This document shows, one piece after another, positions 27,101 to 38,500 of a stretch of 64,000 bases of DNA. The stretch comes from Bacteroidales bacterium (lineage in GTDB: Bacteria > Bacteroidota > Bacteroidia > Bacteroidales > M50B96). Position numbers and translations under genes: made by a program. The notes beneath the pieces were generated by a model. That model worked only from the letters and a program-made list of their open reading frames with translations, was not told the origin of the DNA and made no database searches. Position 1 is the stretch's first letter. Every line of letters begins with the position of its first letter. The stretch covers positions 1 to 64,000 of the forward strand of contig JAIOYV010000007.1 of assembly GCA_021740905.1 (NCBI GenBank), given 5' to 3'.

Positions 27101-29562
27101 TTGGTATAAGTACTACCAACAGGCAGCCCTCCCGTATGGGTTTGCGACAACAAGGTAGCTGTTCCGTTGGGGTTCCAATTAGGGTTTGATGATAAAAATA
27201 CCCTGTCGTACCAGCTACCTGAGGCTGGGCCGTTGCCTTGATTTTTCACAGTCCAGGAAATAGGGACTACATCCCCTGTTCCTGTTATTTGCCCCATCGT
27301 AATATCAACGATTGTAAGGTCTGGATAAGGAGAGAGAGTTATATTAAGAGGCAAGGAACGCTTAATATTGTCATCATCAAAAAGATATTCAAATACTTCG
27401 TTAAAAGCATCGGTATGCACATAAACATAATATTGTCCTGATATGCCATTCGGGAGTGTGTAATAAATACTATCGGTATAGGTGCTGAAAGGCACCAACG
27501 CATTTCCTCCATAATGGTATTTGGTTGAAATAAGTGTCGAGACATTGATATTAAATGTATCGACTTGCGAGAGATAAATTTTATCGCGCCATATAGTTTC
27601 AACAGGTGGGTTCGCCCCCGTATTTTCTGTTTCCCATTTCACCTTAATAGTTTCACCTGATACAGCCGAGGTGGATGAAGTAACATAATTCACTTCGAGG
27701 TTGGGTGGTGGTGTTAGGATCACATCAACCGCATTACTACGGATCCAATTGTTGGTTTCAACCAATTCATTAACAAGGCTGCCACCCGAGGAAGCATTCC
27801 GGTCGGCCAAAACGTAGAAATAATAAGTTCCATAAATATTATGGGGAATGACCACACTAACATTTCTTGAATAAGAACTATCTACAGGCAAAAAATCGGA
27901 ATAGCTATACCAATCCAACGAACAGGAAACCGGTATCCCTAACTCTCCTGAGCGAAGACCAATATATACCCCTGTCAACGGAATTGCAGTACTCGACGAA
28001 TAAGTGCTTTCTGGCGAGATATAAATCTGATCCCTCCAATACCGCTCGTAAAAACTACAGCCGGGAATATTATAGTAATTTACCTGGCTTCCCTGAGCAG
28101 AAGCAAATCCATCGTTCTTTACACTATAGTTAACATTTACTGTATTACCCGAATAAAACGATGTAGGAACGCCTATGGATGTAGCTATTAAATCGGGTTG
28201 TGGTGGAAGTTGTATTTCCAACATTGCTCCTGATGGATCAACCAAATAGTTATTATCTTCATTCGATTCGTATAAGTTATTCGAGTTATCGGCCACCATT
28301 ATTACAAAGAAATTCCCAAACAAAGAGGAAGGAATGGTAAACTCACTGGTCATCACATAACTTTCGGCTGTGTCTAAAGCGGCCAGATTTCCAACCTGAC
28401 CAATTTTTATATCCCCACTTCCAAAAATCGTATCTAACGAAAGATAGCAAGCATCCACCCATTGGGTTGAGTAGGTTTCACCCAAGCCCTGGTTATTCAC
28501 TGTCCAGGAAACAGTCAATGGTTGACCCGCATAGATGGTGCTTGGGGTTAAAATATTGCTAATAACCAAATCGGGGATGTAACGCATTTGGAATGTCTGA
28601 ATAGGTCCCAAGGTTGATGCGCAACTATTCTTAGCGGCAACTTGCCAACTGTAGTTTTTCTCGTATTCCAAAATACCTGCATAGCTGGTATTGATGGACG
28701 TAATATTCATTTTCCGAAGACTACCAATTGGCGATTGTCCTGTCTCCCAAATATACACATCGTATTTTGTGGCATTTGCTCCCGGAAACCAAGAGAGTGT
28801 AACCGGGATTGTCAAATCTTCTGTGCCATCGGCAGGCATCATATTGCTTACCGCAGAAGGTTGAATGGCAGGATAAATATCAATAAACACCTGCCCAGTC
28901 TCAATATCAGGTCCATCGGTAACCGTAACATAATAGGTTGTGGGTACAATTGGTGCCACAGAGGGTTCTGCTTCCGTACTAGTAAAGCCAATAGGGTCCG
29001 ATGTCCACTGATAAACATAATCGCCAAAACCCCATTCCGAATTAGTACTAAGTAAACTCGAATCCTGCAAACAAATTATGGAAGGCGATGCGGTAACATT
29101 TATTTCGAAGCGCGGAACAACCAACCCACTGATATAAGTAGGTGCCGGTGAAATAGCTATCCCAACCGTATCGGTTACCTCGCAATTCGACGTAAAAGAA
29201 AATGGCCATTGCTGCCCTTGATATTTAAACTTAAAGTCAAGGAGTTTCCCATCGGCAATAGTAGCACCATCTGCATTGGCCCAAGCGAGAATAATCTTTC
29301 CGGCTCCGGCATTTACCAATGGTTGATCGGCAACAAGCCCGGCGTGCCAGTTCAGGCCTCGTCCCCAAGCCGTCATCGAATTGTTGTACCCGATATACAG
29401 GGTAAACGACCCTACATCCTGAAAGCCCGAAACATATACAGGTACAACAACACTATCGCCTTGAGTTGCCGAGACAGAATCGACCCTAAAACTCAGCCCC
29501 TGGGAGTAAGAATTTACTGCCATTGCAGCTATTATCAGAAATACGCTTATAATCTTTTTCAT
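21163..29562 (-). CDS. Giant CARDB/collagen-like/dockerin-cohesin T9SS surface protein
   Basis: The protein has 2799 residues from MKKIISVFLI; an in-frame ATG 5 codons upstream (29577) is less likely. The signal peptide is followed by a cohesin-like domain (21-147), an Ig-like and an FN3-like domain, and seven CARDB domains (about 325-1260, each opening PDL or NL). PPC/IPT-like domains follow, then a region I cannot assign. A glycine-rich collagen-like stretch lies at about 1797-2008. Next come a cysteine-rich hydrophobic hairpin (about 2014-2121) and a domain with CDPNDIIGPRGYG and LPYTIRFEND, of the kind seen in Planctomycetes surface proteins. A carboxypeptidase-regulatory-like domain precedes dockerin-like repeats (ADVNANTIINATDGL, CFGDVNGSY), a second cohesin-like domain, and a T9SS type A tail (NHNYPNPFSDYTEI). 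It starts 18 bases after the 5000-residue gene, so the two are translationally linked. Confidence 0.85.
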   Translation of the reverse strand: MKKIISVFLIIAAMAVNSYSQGLSFRVDSVSATQGDSVVVPVYVSGFQDVGSFTLYIGYNNSMTAWGRGLNWHAGLVADQPLVNAGAGKIILAWANADGATIADGKLLDFKFKYQGQQWPFSFTSNCEVTDTVGIAISPAPTYISGLVVPRFEINVTASPSIICLQDSSLLSTNSEWGFGDYVYQWTSDPIGFTSTEAEPSVAPIVPTTYYVTVTDGPDIETGQVFIDIYPAIQPSAVSNMMPADGTEDLTIPVTLSWFPGANATKYDVYIWETGQSPIGSLRKMNITSINTSYAGILEYEKNYSWQVAAKNSCASTLGPIQTFQMRYIPDLVISNILTPSTIYAGQPLTVSWTVNNQGLGETYSTQWVDACYLSLDTIFGSGDIKIGQVGNLAALDTAESYVMTSEFTIPSSLFGNFFVIMVADNSNNLYESNEDNNYLVDPSGAMLEIQLPPQPDLIATSIGVPTSFYSGNTVNVNYSVKNDGFASAQGSQVNYYNIPGCSFYERYWRDQIYISPESTYSSSTAIPLTGVYIGLRSGELGIPVSCSLDWYSYSDFLPVDSSYSRNVSVVIPHNIYGTYYFYVLADRNASSGGSLVNELVETNNWIRSNAVDVILTPPPNLEVNYVTSSTSAVSGETIKVKWETENTGANPPVETIWRDKIYLSQVDTFNINVSTLISTKYHYGGNALVPFSTYTDSIYYTLPNGISGQYYVYVHTDAFNEVFEYLFDDDNIKRSLPLNITLSPYPDLTIVDITMGQITGTGDVVPISWTVKNQGNGPASGSWYDRVFLSSNPNWNPNGTATLLSQTHTGGLPVGSTYTKSSSFVVPQTSSGSYYVYVYTDYGNAVYEYNYEGNNVANAGYFEDTTINTTQPPPPIVIVADTLQSDLNLVSVSAPSTAWTGQTYSFSWQVNNIGEKATNQSQWVDHIYLSTDNQLSSDDERIIEKYHYGTLQVGGLYNASKSVTFGHNKVGTYYLLMRIDHYDWETNELDALNNRGVQSIEIFFSPPPDLIVDGLTSPANAIAGQYISVNYEVLNQGTGPTIHYPFHDKLYLSTSPDLSGWKTVIGSRSEYTPLAANDSYTGTLGVTIPSWANGYYFLVYACDYNDLVFENGLDGNNFAYQTISITQPAPSDLRFSALSMPDSITLGDDVSINYTIENIGQNPAVGSLRDAFYFSEDTLFDGAIDKLLSVKDRGVYIQPGQTLSGTISGKTPNVLPGDYHGVGRTNILKSIPESDDTNNDTITESQLNVDIEVLELDIPKNKSLDIGDVLYYRIDVAADLDLLVTLTSNLGYGANEIYVAYDRVPAVNDFDFLFEYPQSADQMVLVPSTSAGSYYVLIKTPYNSYGLQTVEILAQALPFSILVINPDTVGAGEVTNEFFGAGFKTNTQFWLYNGSNPVVQGSMANFINSMNVQVYWNLDTIPLGTYDVVAINPDTTITQVDGMTIEESTGFLVDFNYISPTLLRVGRQGVYTFYFRNIGNVDIPYVKAGIAVPSYTNLEALNVSNGIMLRSDLFSLLDLEIEEYVDMGGARVIPFVRKDLTAGEIMTVNMVVSGFSQSVFNVNVYAFGYSTADYIWDQLHTAELTRAYLAANPGYYNFAQTPEQQAALNDCEAFRDSIYHTMVLMGLVTTADSVGVDLSCDTLTSGSEYGLGAYSYGNDFTYSPGTSPGIYNTPVADFNSGEDYLWEINKYAGAPGADPGWDIIRCSSSININSTSANPFVLRIASLNYWNQPDYLAGWYPAVDKCWPIAIADGGVNNFDTAKFAIDLTRFTDHNYTYGGKFSLALQGTDTILLCFTAYVPGPGEDGVPGTPGAPGEDGSPGGKGGPGDSNLGILPGAGGVGGAGGPGMPGIGLEPGDGGPGGPGGDGDVGQDGGPGGQGGAGGHGGYGQAGGQGGPGGPGGSGGINGNGGVGGPGGPGGSAGPVLPPSITPPPGPGGPGGPGGPAGTPSSPNTTTPGSNGPNGPNGGNTPSSPSTNPTTPGSPPSPGPGGSNSNNSGNNNNQNINDNPNPNSGPSNSGIPCNSADDAEQEFCNKILPAVSCGWGALGCVGFLAGATAASGGTLTWLTGTIGVAGCVAALSTCIKHVTGVDIGVPKGVSLIGCLGDPGSFAICVLEEICSAVVKSCDPNDIIGPRGYGAGRFVAQNELLPYTIRFENDAEFATTAAQRVEIKQVIPPTLNPLSIRLSTFGFGEYIFNVPENSASYFQVLDMPDSLGWDLEVTAGIDIVDNEAFWIFQTIDPTTGQPPVDALTGFLAINDSTGSGEGFVGYTVLPKTNTQTGDTIFAEAEIVFDINDPILTPLIFNTIDAGMPSSTVDALPQISDSTTISIDIIAADDQGGSGIQSYELYYSENGGPWIMHKNFQLGEPVSFTGLNNASYGFFSRAMDNVNYKEPIKNYAEATTIINPSGLSLGGIVSYDNTANTPIQGAMIVAKDTLGNPVDTAFSDNIGNYYFSALPPDNYSLETSFNEPWGGGNATDALIINKFTVSAYTLSDFRQLAADVNANTIINATDGLLIKRRTIGSISSFPSGDWLVEQPEFLLDGYTVVDIAAICFGDVNGSYNPGLIPYSKSTSGKVDLSSWGQVSAVSGSEIVVDISMKEELEAGAITLHIDFDADVLDLLNVSSEIPELMYHVENGVLSIAWESLEPIMFSNDDHVLSLQFRAKSTNESIVTYLSAIYESEFADRNAVVYPKVTLTYPEINILKKGEYALNHNYPNPFSDYTEISYSMPEAGDVQLMVYNSLGEFIGILVNKHQEAGHHKVRFDGGDLASGIYQYKISINGESQMFSKTNMMMINK
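23200..24155 (-). other. Collagen-like Gly-X-Y tract followed by cysteine-rich hydrophobic hairpin
   Basis: Inside the 2799-residue protein, nine consecutive Gly-X-Y triplets (GED, GVP, GTP, GAP and so on) are followed by about thirty X-Gly-Gly units and then a Pro/Ser/Asn-rich linker. Next is a segment with CGWGALGCVGFLAG and GVAGCVAALSTC. It looks like two membrane-like helices with five or more cysteines, unusual in an otherwise soluble secreted protein. The DNA here is visibly richer in G and C than its flanks. Confidence 0.75.
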
Positions 29563-29580
29563 GATTTCTGTCCTCATCTT

Positions 29581-32500
29581 TTATTTTATTATTTGCATAA
29601 TTCGTGAAGCATTGAATTTACCAGACTCGCCGGCCACTTCAATCTTATAAATATAGATACCTGCTGATAATTTGGAACCATTGAATTCAACAATATAATT
29701 GCCGGCATCCTGATTATCATCCACAAGTATTTCCAGTTCCTGTCCAAGTACATCCTGAACGACAAGCCGCACCTGGGCATCATCAGGAATTGAGTAATCG
29801 ATATGTGTGAGGTTGCTGAAAGGGTTCGGGAAGTTGTGGCCCAGGGCAAAGCCTTCGGCCTCATCCTGCGAACCTATTTCAGGCATGGTAATAATTATAT
29901 CCTTGAGCACGTTCCCGTTAATATCCGCAAATTCAGTTTCCCAGGTGAGCATAAAATTACCGCCTTGTTTGTCTGATTTTCGGATCATTTTTAGGGACAC
30001 GAATGCCTCTCCTGTTGACAGATACGCACCATCCACATTTTCCCACGCAAGGCGCAGTGTACCATTTTCTGCCTTGTAAAGCAGGTCTTGTAATTTGCTT
30101 TCTACCGAGATGATTTCAAAATCGGTTGAAGGATAATTTATCACCATTGTAACAGCACCTAATTGGGTAGCCGATTTTACAGCTATTGGAAGAATGAATT
30201 CTTCTCCCTGAGCGGGTTGCACAATCCCCGACTTTTCCATAGCAACAAAACTTGCCTGTTTTGTCGGGTTGCTTTGATAACTGTCGTTTACATCGCCAAA
30301 GCAAACCCCATACACATTTTGCGACGTGTCGGAATTGAGGATTATGACTTGCGGATTATCGAATACCCAAGTCCCGGCAGGGAATGAAGTGATGTATCCA
30401 ACCGTTTTTCGTAGAACCAGCAAGGCATCGGCAGCTGTAATGCCTCCACTTGCATTTACATCGGCGGCAGCCAGGTTTAAGCCTCCCAGGTAAGTAAGCA
30501 TTACCACGTGTCGGCGGATATTCAATGCATCGGTTGCATTGATCCCGTTCACTGGCAGGTTAGCCGTAGCCGAAAGATAATAGGTTCCGTTTGGATATTG
30601 TGTAAACTGGAAGTCTCCACTTGTGTTATTTGGGGTAAATTCGAGTGCATTATGATTGTTGTCTTCAAGATATACAATTGCAGGATTTATAGGAGTTTGT
30701 GCCTGGTTGTTGTATAGAACTGCACCGGAAATATCATACACAGTAGTTACAAAAACAGATTGTGAAGCCACATCAGAACAACCATAAGCATCGGTGTAAC
30801 CGTACGAAATAGTATGTGTGCCAACACCCGCAATCATTGGATCGAAGATATTGGTCTGCATATTACCTCCAGAGAAGAAGCCTCCCGCCGGTGATCCGGT
30901 TAAGGTGTCTGCCGGATCGTCGGTAAAGTATTGGGCCTCAAGTCCGGTAAATGAAACCGTAGGGGCTGCATACACCGTTGTGCTTGCTGAGGTGCTGTTA
31001 GTACAACCATTATTATCAGTGTAAGAATAGTAGATTGTTATGCTGCCCGGGTTCACAAGAGAAGGATTAAAGCTACCCATTGAAACACCTGTGCCTGTGA
31101 AATTGCCTCCCTGGGGAGATCCTGTCAAAGGAATTACATCCCCTATATCGCAATAACTTGTATCGAGTCCGATGATACTTACGACAGGAAGCGGATGTAC
31201 ATATACATTAATGGAATCGCTCACCGAGCATCCGTTCAAATCGGAAACAGTGACTGAATACATGTTTTGTAGCCAAACTGTAAGGGTCTGGTTCGTACTG
31301 CCATTCGACCAGTTGTAGGTATCATAATACCCTGCAAACAAGGTTGCCTGATCTCCCTGACAAAGGTTGAGGTCGGGGCCAAGATCGAACTGAGCTATCT
31401 GGGAAGGAAGAACAGCCACATCATCCCAAGCAGTACAACCATTGCTATCGCTTACCGTAATTGAATAGACTCCTGTTTGATTCACCGTTATTGATTGGGT
31501 AGTTGCCTGGTTCGACCACAGATATGTTTCGAATTGAGTTGCATCCAATGTTACACTTCCACCAGGACACATAATCACATCCGGTCCAAGATCAACAGAA
31601 ATTGGAATAACCGTGAGCACAAACTGATCGAAAGCCCCACATCCATTTGCATCGTTTACCGATACATAATATGTCCCTTGTGCACCAACCGTAAGAGTTT
31701 GATTGGTTGACTGATCGTTCCACATATAGCCACTAAAAACACCCGGGTCGAGCGTAACTGTTTCCCCTTCGCAAACGGTAGTGTCGGGGCCTAAGTCAAT
31801 GGTTGGCGAAGCTACCTGGGTAACCCAAGCCGACCGGAAATTTTCACAGCCATTCTGATCGGTAACCGTAACCATGTAGGTTCCCGGACTCGAAACAAGC
31901 AAGATTTGATTTGTGGATTGATTGTTCCAGAAATAGCTGGCAAATACTCCCGGATCGAGTGTTATAAATTGTCCCGAACATAAATTAACCTGGTCGTCCC
32001 AAATGATTTCAGGAAGTGGATTCATGGTTACAATTATGCTGTCTACTGTTTCACATTGACTGTCTGGATTTGTAATTGTCAGATAATAAATCCCACCATC
32101 CGAAATAGTGATGGTTGAAGATGTATCGCCAGTCGACCATTCATAAGGAACATAAAGTACGGGAACAGATATATCGAAACTTTCGCCACTACAAATCGCA
32201 GTGTCGTTCCCCAAATCAAAATAAAGCTGACCATCGTTTACATCGAAGGTATCGGCACGTGAACAACCACTTTGGAAGGTGACCGTAAGACTATAAGTAC
32301 CCATATCGGTTATCGTAATGCTATCGTTAGTAGCTCCGGTCGACCATAACCAGGATATGCCCTGATTAGTGCCTGCCGGAATAGGATTGCCACACCATGT
32401 TAAATCTGGTAGATTAAGGGCAGGAACGGAAATTTCAGCCACTTCTACACTTGTACTTCCGCTACATCCTGTCTGATCACTTACTGTAACCGAATATGTG

Positions 32501-35500
32501 CCAACTGAATTTACTGTAAGTGTAGCATTGGTACTTTGGTCGTTCCACAGATAGTTAGCATAGTTACCCGGATCGAGCACGATACTCCCACCTGGACAAA
32601 TGCTAATTAATTGTCCTAAATTGGGGTATAAGCCAGATACAAATTGGATAAATATTGTATCATGATCTGCACATTCATTTGAATTGCTTACTGTCACTGA
32701 ATAGTAACCCGTTTGGGTAACAGAGATCGTTTGTGTAGATGCTCCGGTTGACCAGAAATAATTACTTTGTTGACCGGCATCCAAAGTTAAAGTTTGCCCG
32801 GAACAGATTGTCTGATCAGGACCAAGATCAACCGAAACCAGTTCCACAATAAATTCAATTGTATCCACCGTGGTACAGCCGACTTCATCGGTTACTGTTA
32901 AATAATAGAAACCGGGTTGGGTGAAAATGGCTGTATCGGCAGTACTTCCTGTTGACCATTCAAAATATAAATAAGGGCTTCGTGGTGAATGATATACAAA
33001 ATAATACTGTCCACAACTGGTTATTACATCATTCATTGGCGATAAACCCTGGTTCATGTTCACATAGATTGTATCGCTATCGGTACATCCAAAATTCAGC
33101 ATTTCTACACTTACCCAATAGGTTCCATTATCGGTAATGGTTATGGTCTGGGTTGTTTCACCTGTCGACCACAGATAGGTGTCGAAAGTTCCGGCATCGA
33201 GGACATAGCTTGTATCGCCACAAAGTTGAAGGTCAGGTCCCAGGTTAACATCAACATCAATTACCTGAATGGTAACCGAAGCCGAGGCAGTATAGAATCC
33301 ATCTTCCACCGTAAGTGTATACACTGTGGTGACTTCAGGGCTTACCAGTACATCGGGATTGGATGTGGCACCGGTATATGGATTTTGCATCCAGGTATAG
33401 AAATAGGTACCCAGGCCTCCCGCGACGGTGCTGTAAATAGATACATTTTGACCCTTGCAAATTAATGTTGCACTTGGGTCGAGACTTACTGTAAGTGGGG
33501 GTATTGCCGTTCCAAAGTCGATATAGGTATGATTATTATAGATGTTGAATTCTTCGGGATTCGAATTGACAATATTGGCATGGATCCGCCCGTAGGGCGA
33601 TGTTACCACCCAATTGAAAGGCACATCAATGGAATCGTATGGTGCCGCCGTAAATGGAATGGTGGCTATTACCGTGGTGGTATTAAGAATTTCCAGACTG
33701 AGGACAAGTTCAGCAGAACCTGTTGCCCCTCCATTGTTCTCGATGACTGAATTGATTAAGATAGTATCGCCCATACTTGGGAAAGTATCGCTCAACCATA
33801 TCCCCTGACCGGCATCCGAGAAGGTGTGGTCGGGTGCATCGCCCACAATAATGGCACGGCTGGCCATGTTGTTCATCTCATTGGTTTCAACCACATCGTT
33901 GAAGGCATCTACCTCCATTCGCAAAACGTGCGTACCTATCAGCGTCGAAGAGAACGGCGCAGTGCAAGCCACCGTGGAGTCTTCGTGGGCCGCAATTCCA
34001 CTTACATAAATCGAATCACCCAACTGCACCGAATTCGCATAGAACTTAATAAAGAACGGCCCTGCCGGAACATTTCCTTCGTTGGTGAAAGAGCCGTACA
34101 CATCAATTACTTCACCCGGATCGGGATTCAGTTCTGTAGGTGAAATATGCTGCGACAATACCTGCAAGTCGGGATCTTCGCCATATACATGTATATGCAG
34201 AATGGTTGTATTGTTGGTTTCGTCCAATTCGCAATAGCGGGTCGAATCGGGCCAGATCATATCGGCATAAATCAAGATGTCATAATCGCCGGTGTAGTTA
34301 AATGTGTACAAATGATTACTCGGGGCATAGCTTTGGTGGTTGATTAATGGAACACCATCGTAAGCAATAAGGGTGCTTCCATTCATAATATAGGAAACAA
34401 ACACAGTATCGGCATCAAGGGTTCCGTTGTTATAAACCCTGCATTTCATGTTTACGGTTGACCCGACCAATACCGAAATATGACTACTATAATAATAAGG
34501 CCAGAGACTTGGTACGAAATCAGTCCCTATTGGCCTGTTTGTATAATTATTATATTCATTTGTTTCAGGGATTAAATTTTCCTCATCGACAGTGGCTGAC
34601 ACCTGATGTGGGCAATCTTCCACCTGCCAGGGATCGGAAGTGATCAGCATATTTACACCGGCCGGCAGGTAGTTCACCCAAATCGAATCGCTGAGTTGAA
34701 CCCCATCTATATAATACCTCACATAGAAATCGCTTGCATCGGCTGTCCCATTGTTCCAGATTGTTGCTGTGAAGTTTATGTAACCTCCAATGGGTGGATT
34801 GTAAGCGGAGAAACTGATGTCAGAAATTTTTAAATCAGCAATTGCCTGTTCAACATAGAATGAACCTGTAAGTGTATTATTATATTCATTTAATTCTGCC
34901 ACATTATTGTATGGATCAACAACCATCATTATGTAGTGCCAACCAACCTGGTTGAAGGTTTGGTTATATAGGTATTGGTTATCCCAACTGAGGCTTCCAA
35001 TTGCATCGACCGGCACATTTGCCAGGAAAAATGTATCGGGTCCGTAAATGTGGTAAATATCCACCGAGCATGTATCTGTTGGTGTACATTGAGTATTGGC
35101 TGTCCTGAAGGTCATGTTTATTGGATGGCCTTGTAATGGAGAATTATCGCTGAACCATATATTCGTGGGTTGTAAGTCTGGTTCCAGCGGATATATCCAT
35201 CGAGTCCGTTGCCCGTAATTATTCCATTCGGCCAATTCCCAAATATCGTCATACGGGTCAATGTCAACACTTACGCTATGATAGTCTACGGTATTGTAGG
35301 TCACCCAAAATGTAATGATCTTATTGGTCCCTGCCGGGATAGAATCGTATACCGGTGATAATATCAAGCTATTATCTTTGAAAACATGAACCAGGGCATT
35401 GTATGCCGTCATGTTCCCAATATTAGTCACAATGGCTGTCACTTCAATGGGGTCGCCAATTCGTCTGCACTCAGATGTCCAGTGAATATCCGTGCCCCAC

Positions 35501-38500
35501 CAATAGGTAATGGCAAGGTCGGGCCCCATTATCGGATTGTTGACCACCGGAACATACACCGTAAAATATTTGGTCGGTGCATTAGCAAGTAAAGTAAAAT
35601 CGGTTACCGTTGCATTGACTGTATAGGTACCAACAGTTGACGGGGCAGTAAAATAGAGACTAAAATCCCCTACTGAGTTTGTATAGATTGTGTACGTGTA
35701 TCCGGTTTGAGCGATGGTAACCTGAACCTGTGCCCCGGAAACCACAGCATTCGGATCATACGAGTTTACATAGTCGGCATGTCCCCAATAATGTACGGTT
35801 CCATAAGGTGAAACAGTAGAAGGTGCAATATTTGCCGATACAACAATCGCCCCGGGGATGGAAAATTCGCCCACAACCACCGGCCTTATAGCAAAGTTGT
35901 TCAACTCGTTGTCTTCAATAATGTAGTTCTGTTCATCAATCACTACCTTCATCGGATAAAATTCATCGATGGTGAATACATGGGTGATGTACACCGTACT
36001 TGATGATTGTGGTCCGAGATAGGGTATCCACAATTCTACGAGGAATGAATCCTCCTCATAAAATTTCACGGATACATTTTGTGCAGGATAATCGGAATTG
36101 TTATGCACAGTGGCCGAAATTGTAACTACTTCTCCAACAGCGGGTGTCAGATTTGAGAAGTTAATATCATTGGCGTAGATCGAAACATCGAGGAAATCGT
36201 TGCTCACATCAGGATCTGATCTGTATTGAAGCGCTTCTCCAACAGGTGGGTTCCCAAGACTGTCGTAAGCAAAGAAGGAATAACCCAGATTGAAATTGAT
36301 GGGCAACTGACGAACAAAGAAATATTCCTTCCCATCGGTATAATCCACATCGGTAGGGTCTAATTCATACATTGGGAATTCATCCTCGCCCGAATCCAGA
36401 AAATCCGTATCGCCATTCAAACCTACCCCAACAACAGGGTAACCTGTCATTGGTGGATTGTTATCGGCATCGGTATAAATTACACGGTATTCAAACCACT
36501 GATCGGTTGATCCAATTAGCGGGTCAACCCCGTGAATACCATTATATGGCATTGAATCGACATACGTCAAAATTGGAGCTTGTGACAAGAAGAAACCGCG
36601 TCCATCGAGCAAAATTTCTTTGGTGCCGATAGCATTCACAGTCCACAACAGGGTACTTTCGTAAATCGCAATAGCATCGGGATTGAAATAAACCGTAACT
36701 GTTTTGTGCCCTCCTACCGGGATGGTGAAAATAGTATCGGAAACCGAGAAGTGTGCTGTGTCCGACATCGACCAGTCGTCCATTGTGAAAGGAACATTTC
36801 CCCAGTTATAAATAGTCAGGTTCTTACTTGCCCCTACTGCGTTGTCGACCAAGCCAAAATCGTGCTGACTCCAGGAATAACCCCACACATAACTTGGCAT
36901 TTCCCCAATCCCGGTAACCGGGACATTGATTACCCCAATGTTGGTGGCAATATGAATGGTTTCATTGTAAATTACCGTGTAGCTTGGCATAAATGTTACC
37001 GGCACATAGATACTTGCCCCAGCCGGAATGAATGTATTCAAGAAGAGCGGCATGGTGTAAGGCGCAACCGAATAGATACTGTCGATGGTTAAGTCAACGT
37101 TTCCATTATTTAATATTTGTAAATTCAGGGTTTCTCCAACATTTATTACAGTGTACCCAAAATTTAAAGTGGATGGTAGGGAAACCAACGTTGCATGTAA
37201 AATATCAAGATTTACAGGGATGATGTATTGTAAAAGATTTGGGTCGTTGGATGTAATATTGATAGTAGTTTGATAATTCCCATGTGGATTATTTCCATCG
37301 TACGTAACAAAAATGCTATCGTGCCCGCCTGCAGGGATGGAACCGGAATATTGGTTTAGGGAAAGCCAGTTGGCATTTTCTGTTAAGGTATAATTTAATG
37401 GGCCAAAGCCATTGTTCACAATAAAGAAAGTATCATGTTCCAGTTCCTGGTAAGTTACATATTTTGATAAGGAAGTTGTTGAGACACTCATCTCTGCCCC
37501 ATAAAGTAGAAGAGAAACCGGGACGAGAAGGCTTGGATTAACCAGGTCGTTGGATGTAAGTTGCAACTGGGCCAGGTAATCACCACCGTCGTTTATACCG
37601 TTGAAAGTAAAATCTACATCGAGGTAGCTGTTGGCAGGAATAGTATCTATCGCAGGTGTGACGGTGAGCCATTGTGCAGGAATACCACCAAAGTTGAAAT
37701 ACAGTGGGCCATCGCCATTGTTGTTAATCCTGAATTGTTTGGTGCTGGTATTGCCCCAATAGAGGGTGTCGCCAATACTCATCTGTGTTAATGAAATTAT
37801 TGGTGGGTTAAGCCCTGTGGCTGCAAGGGGTACTTCCAATATGGGGTTGCCAGAACTGTTGAAAATCCGCAAAGTATCTTCATGTGCACCGGCTGAAGTA
37901 GGTTCAAAAATTACGTTTACAAATTTGTGCGAATAAGGAAATACATACGGATATTCAAACTCCAGACTATAATCCGGATCGGACAATATCCAATCGCTTA
38001 CGTTGATCAAAGCTTGTCCTGGATTGACCACATCAATCTGCAAGTTTTCAGATAAGCCAATATAAGTATCTGAAAAGGTAAGTGATGCAGGTGAAACTAA
38101 TAAATTGTCAGCACCTGAAACTGTCATCATTGCCAAAACAGTTGTTTGCGGTAAATCAGGATCGTTGGAATTTACCCGGATGGGGATTTCATAATCTCCG
38201 GCAGCAAAGCCATTGGGTGTAAAATTCACGTTAATACTATTAGTGCCAGATGCAGAGATTGTCCCGGATGTGGGGCTTAGGCTGAAAAAACTATCCAGGA
38301 TTTGTCCTGAACCGGTGCGGGTTGCATTTCCATAGAAAGTACCGTTGTTGCCTTGTGTACTTGCATCCTGTGCTATATTCCCACTGGCTTCGTTGAACTT
38401 GTAATACAATGCCAGGCCGGGTTCAGTTCCAAATAATCCCTGTCCCATCATAGCCTGTATTTCAGTGTCATTTTTATAGAGACCCCAGATTCGGAGTTCG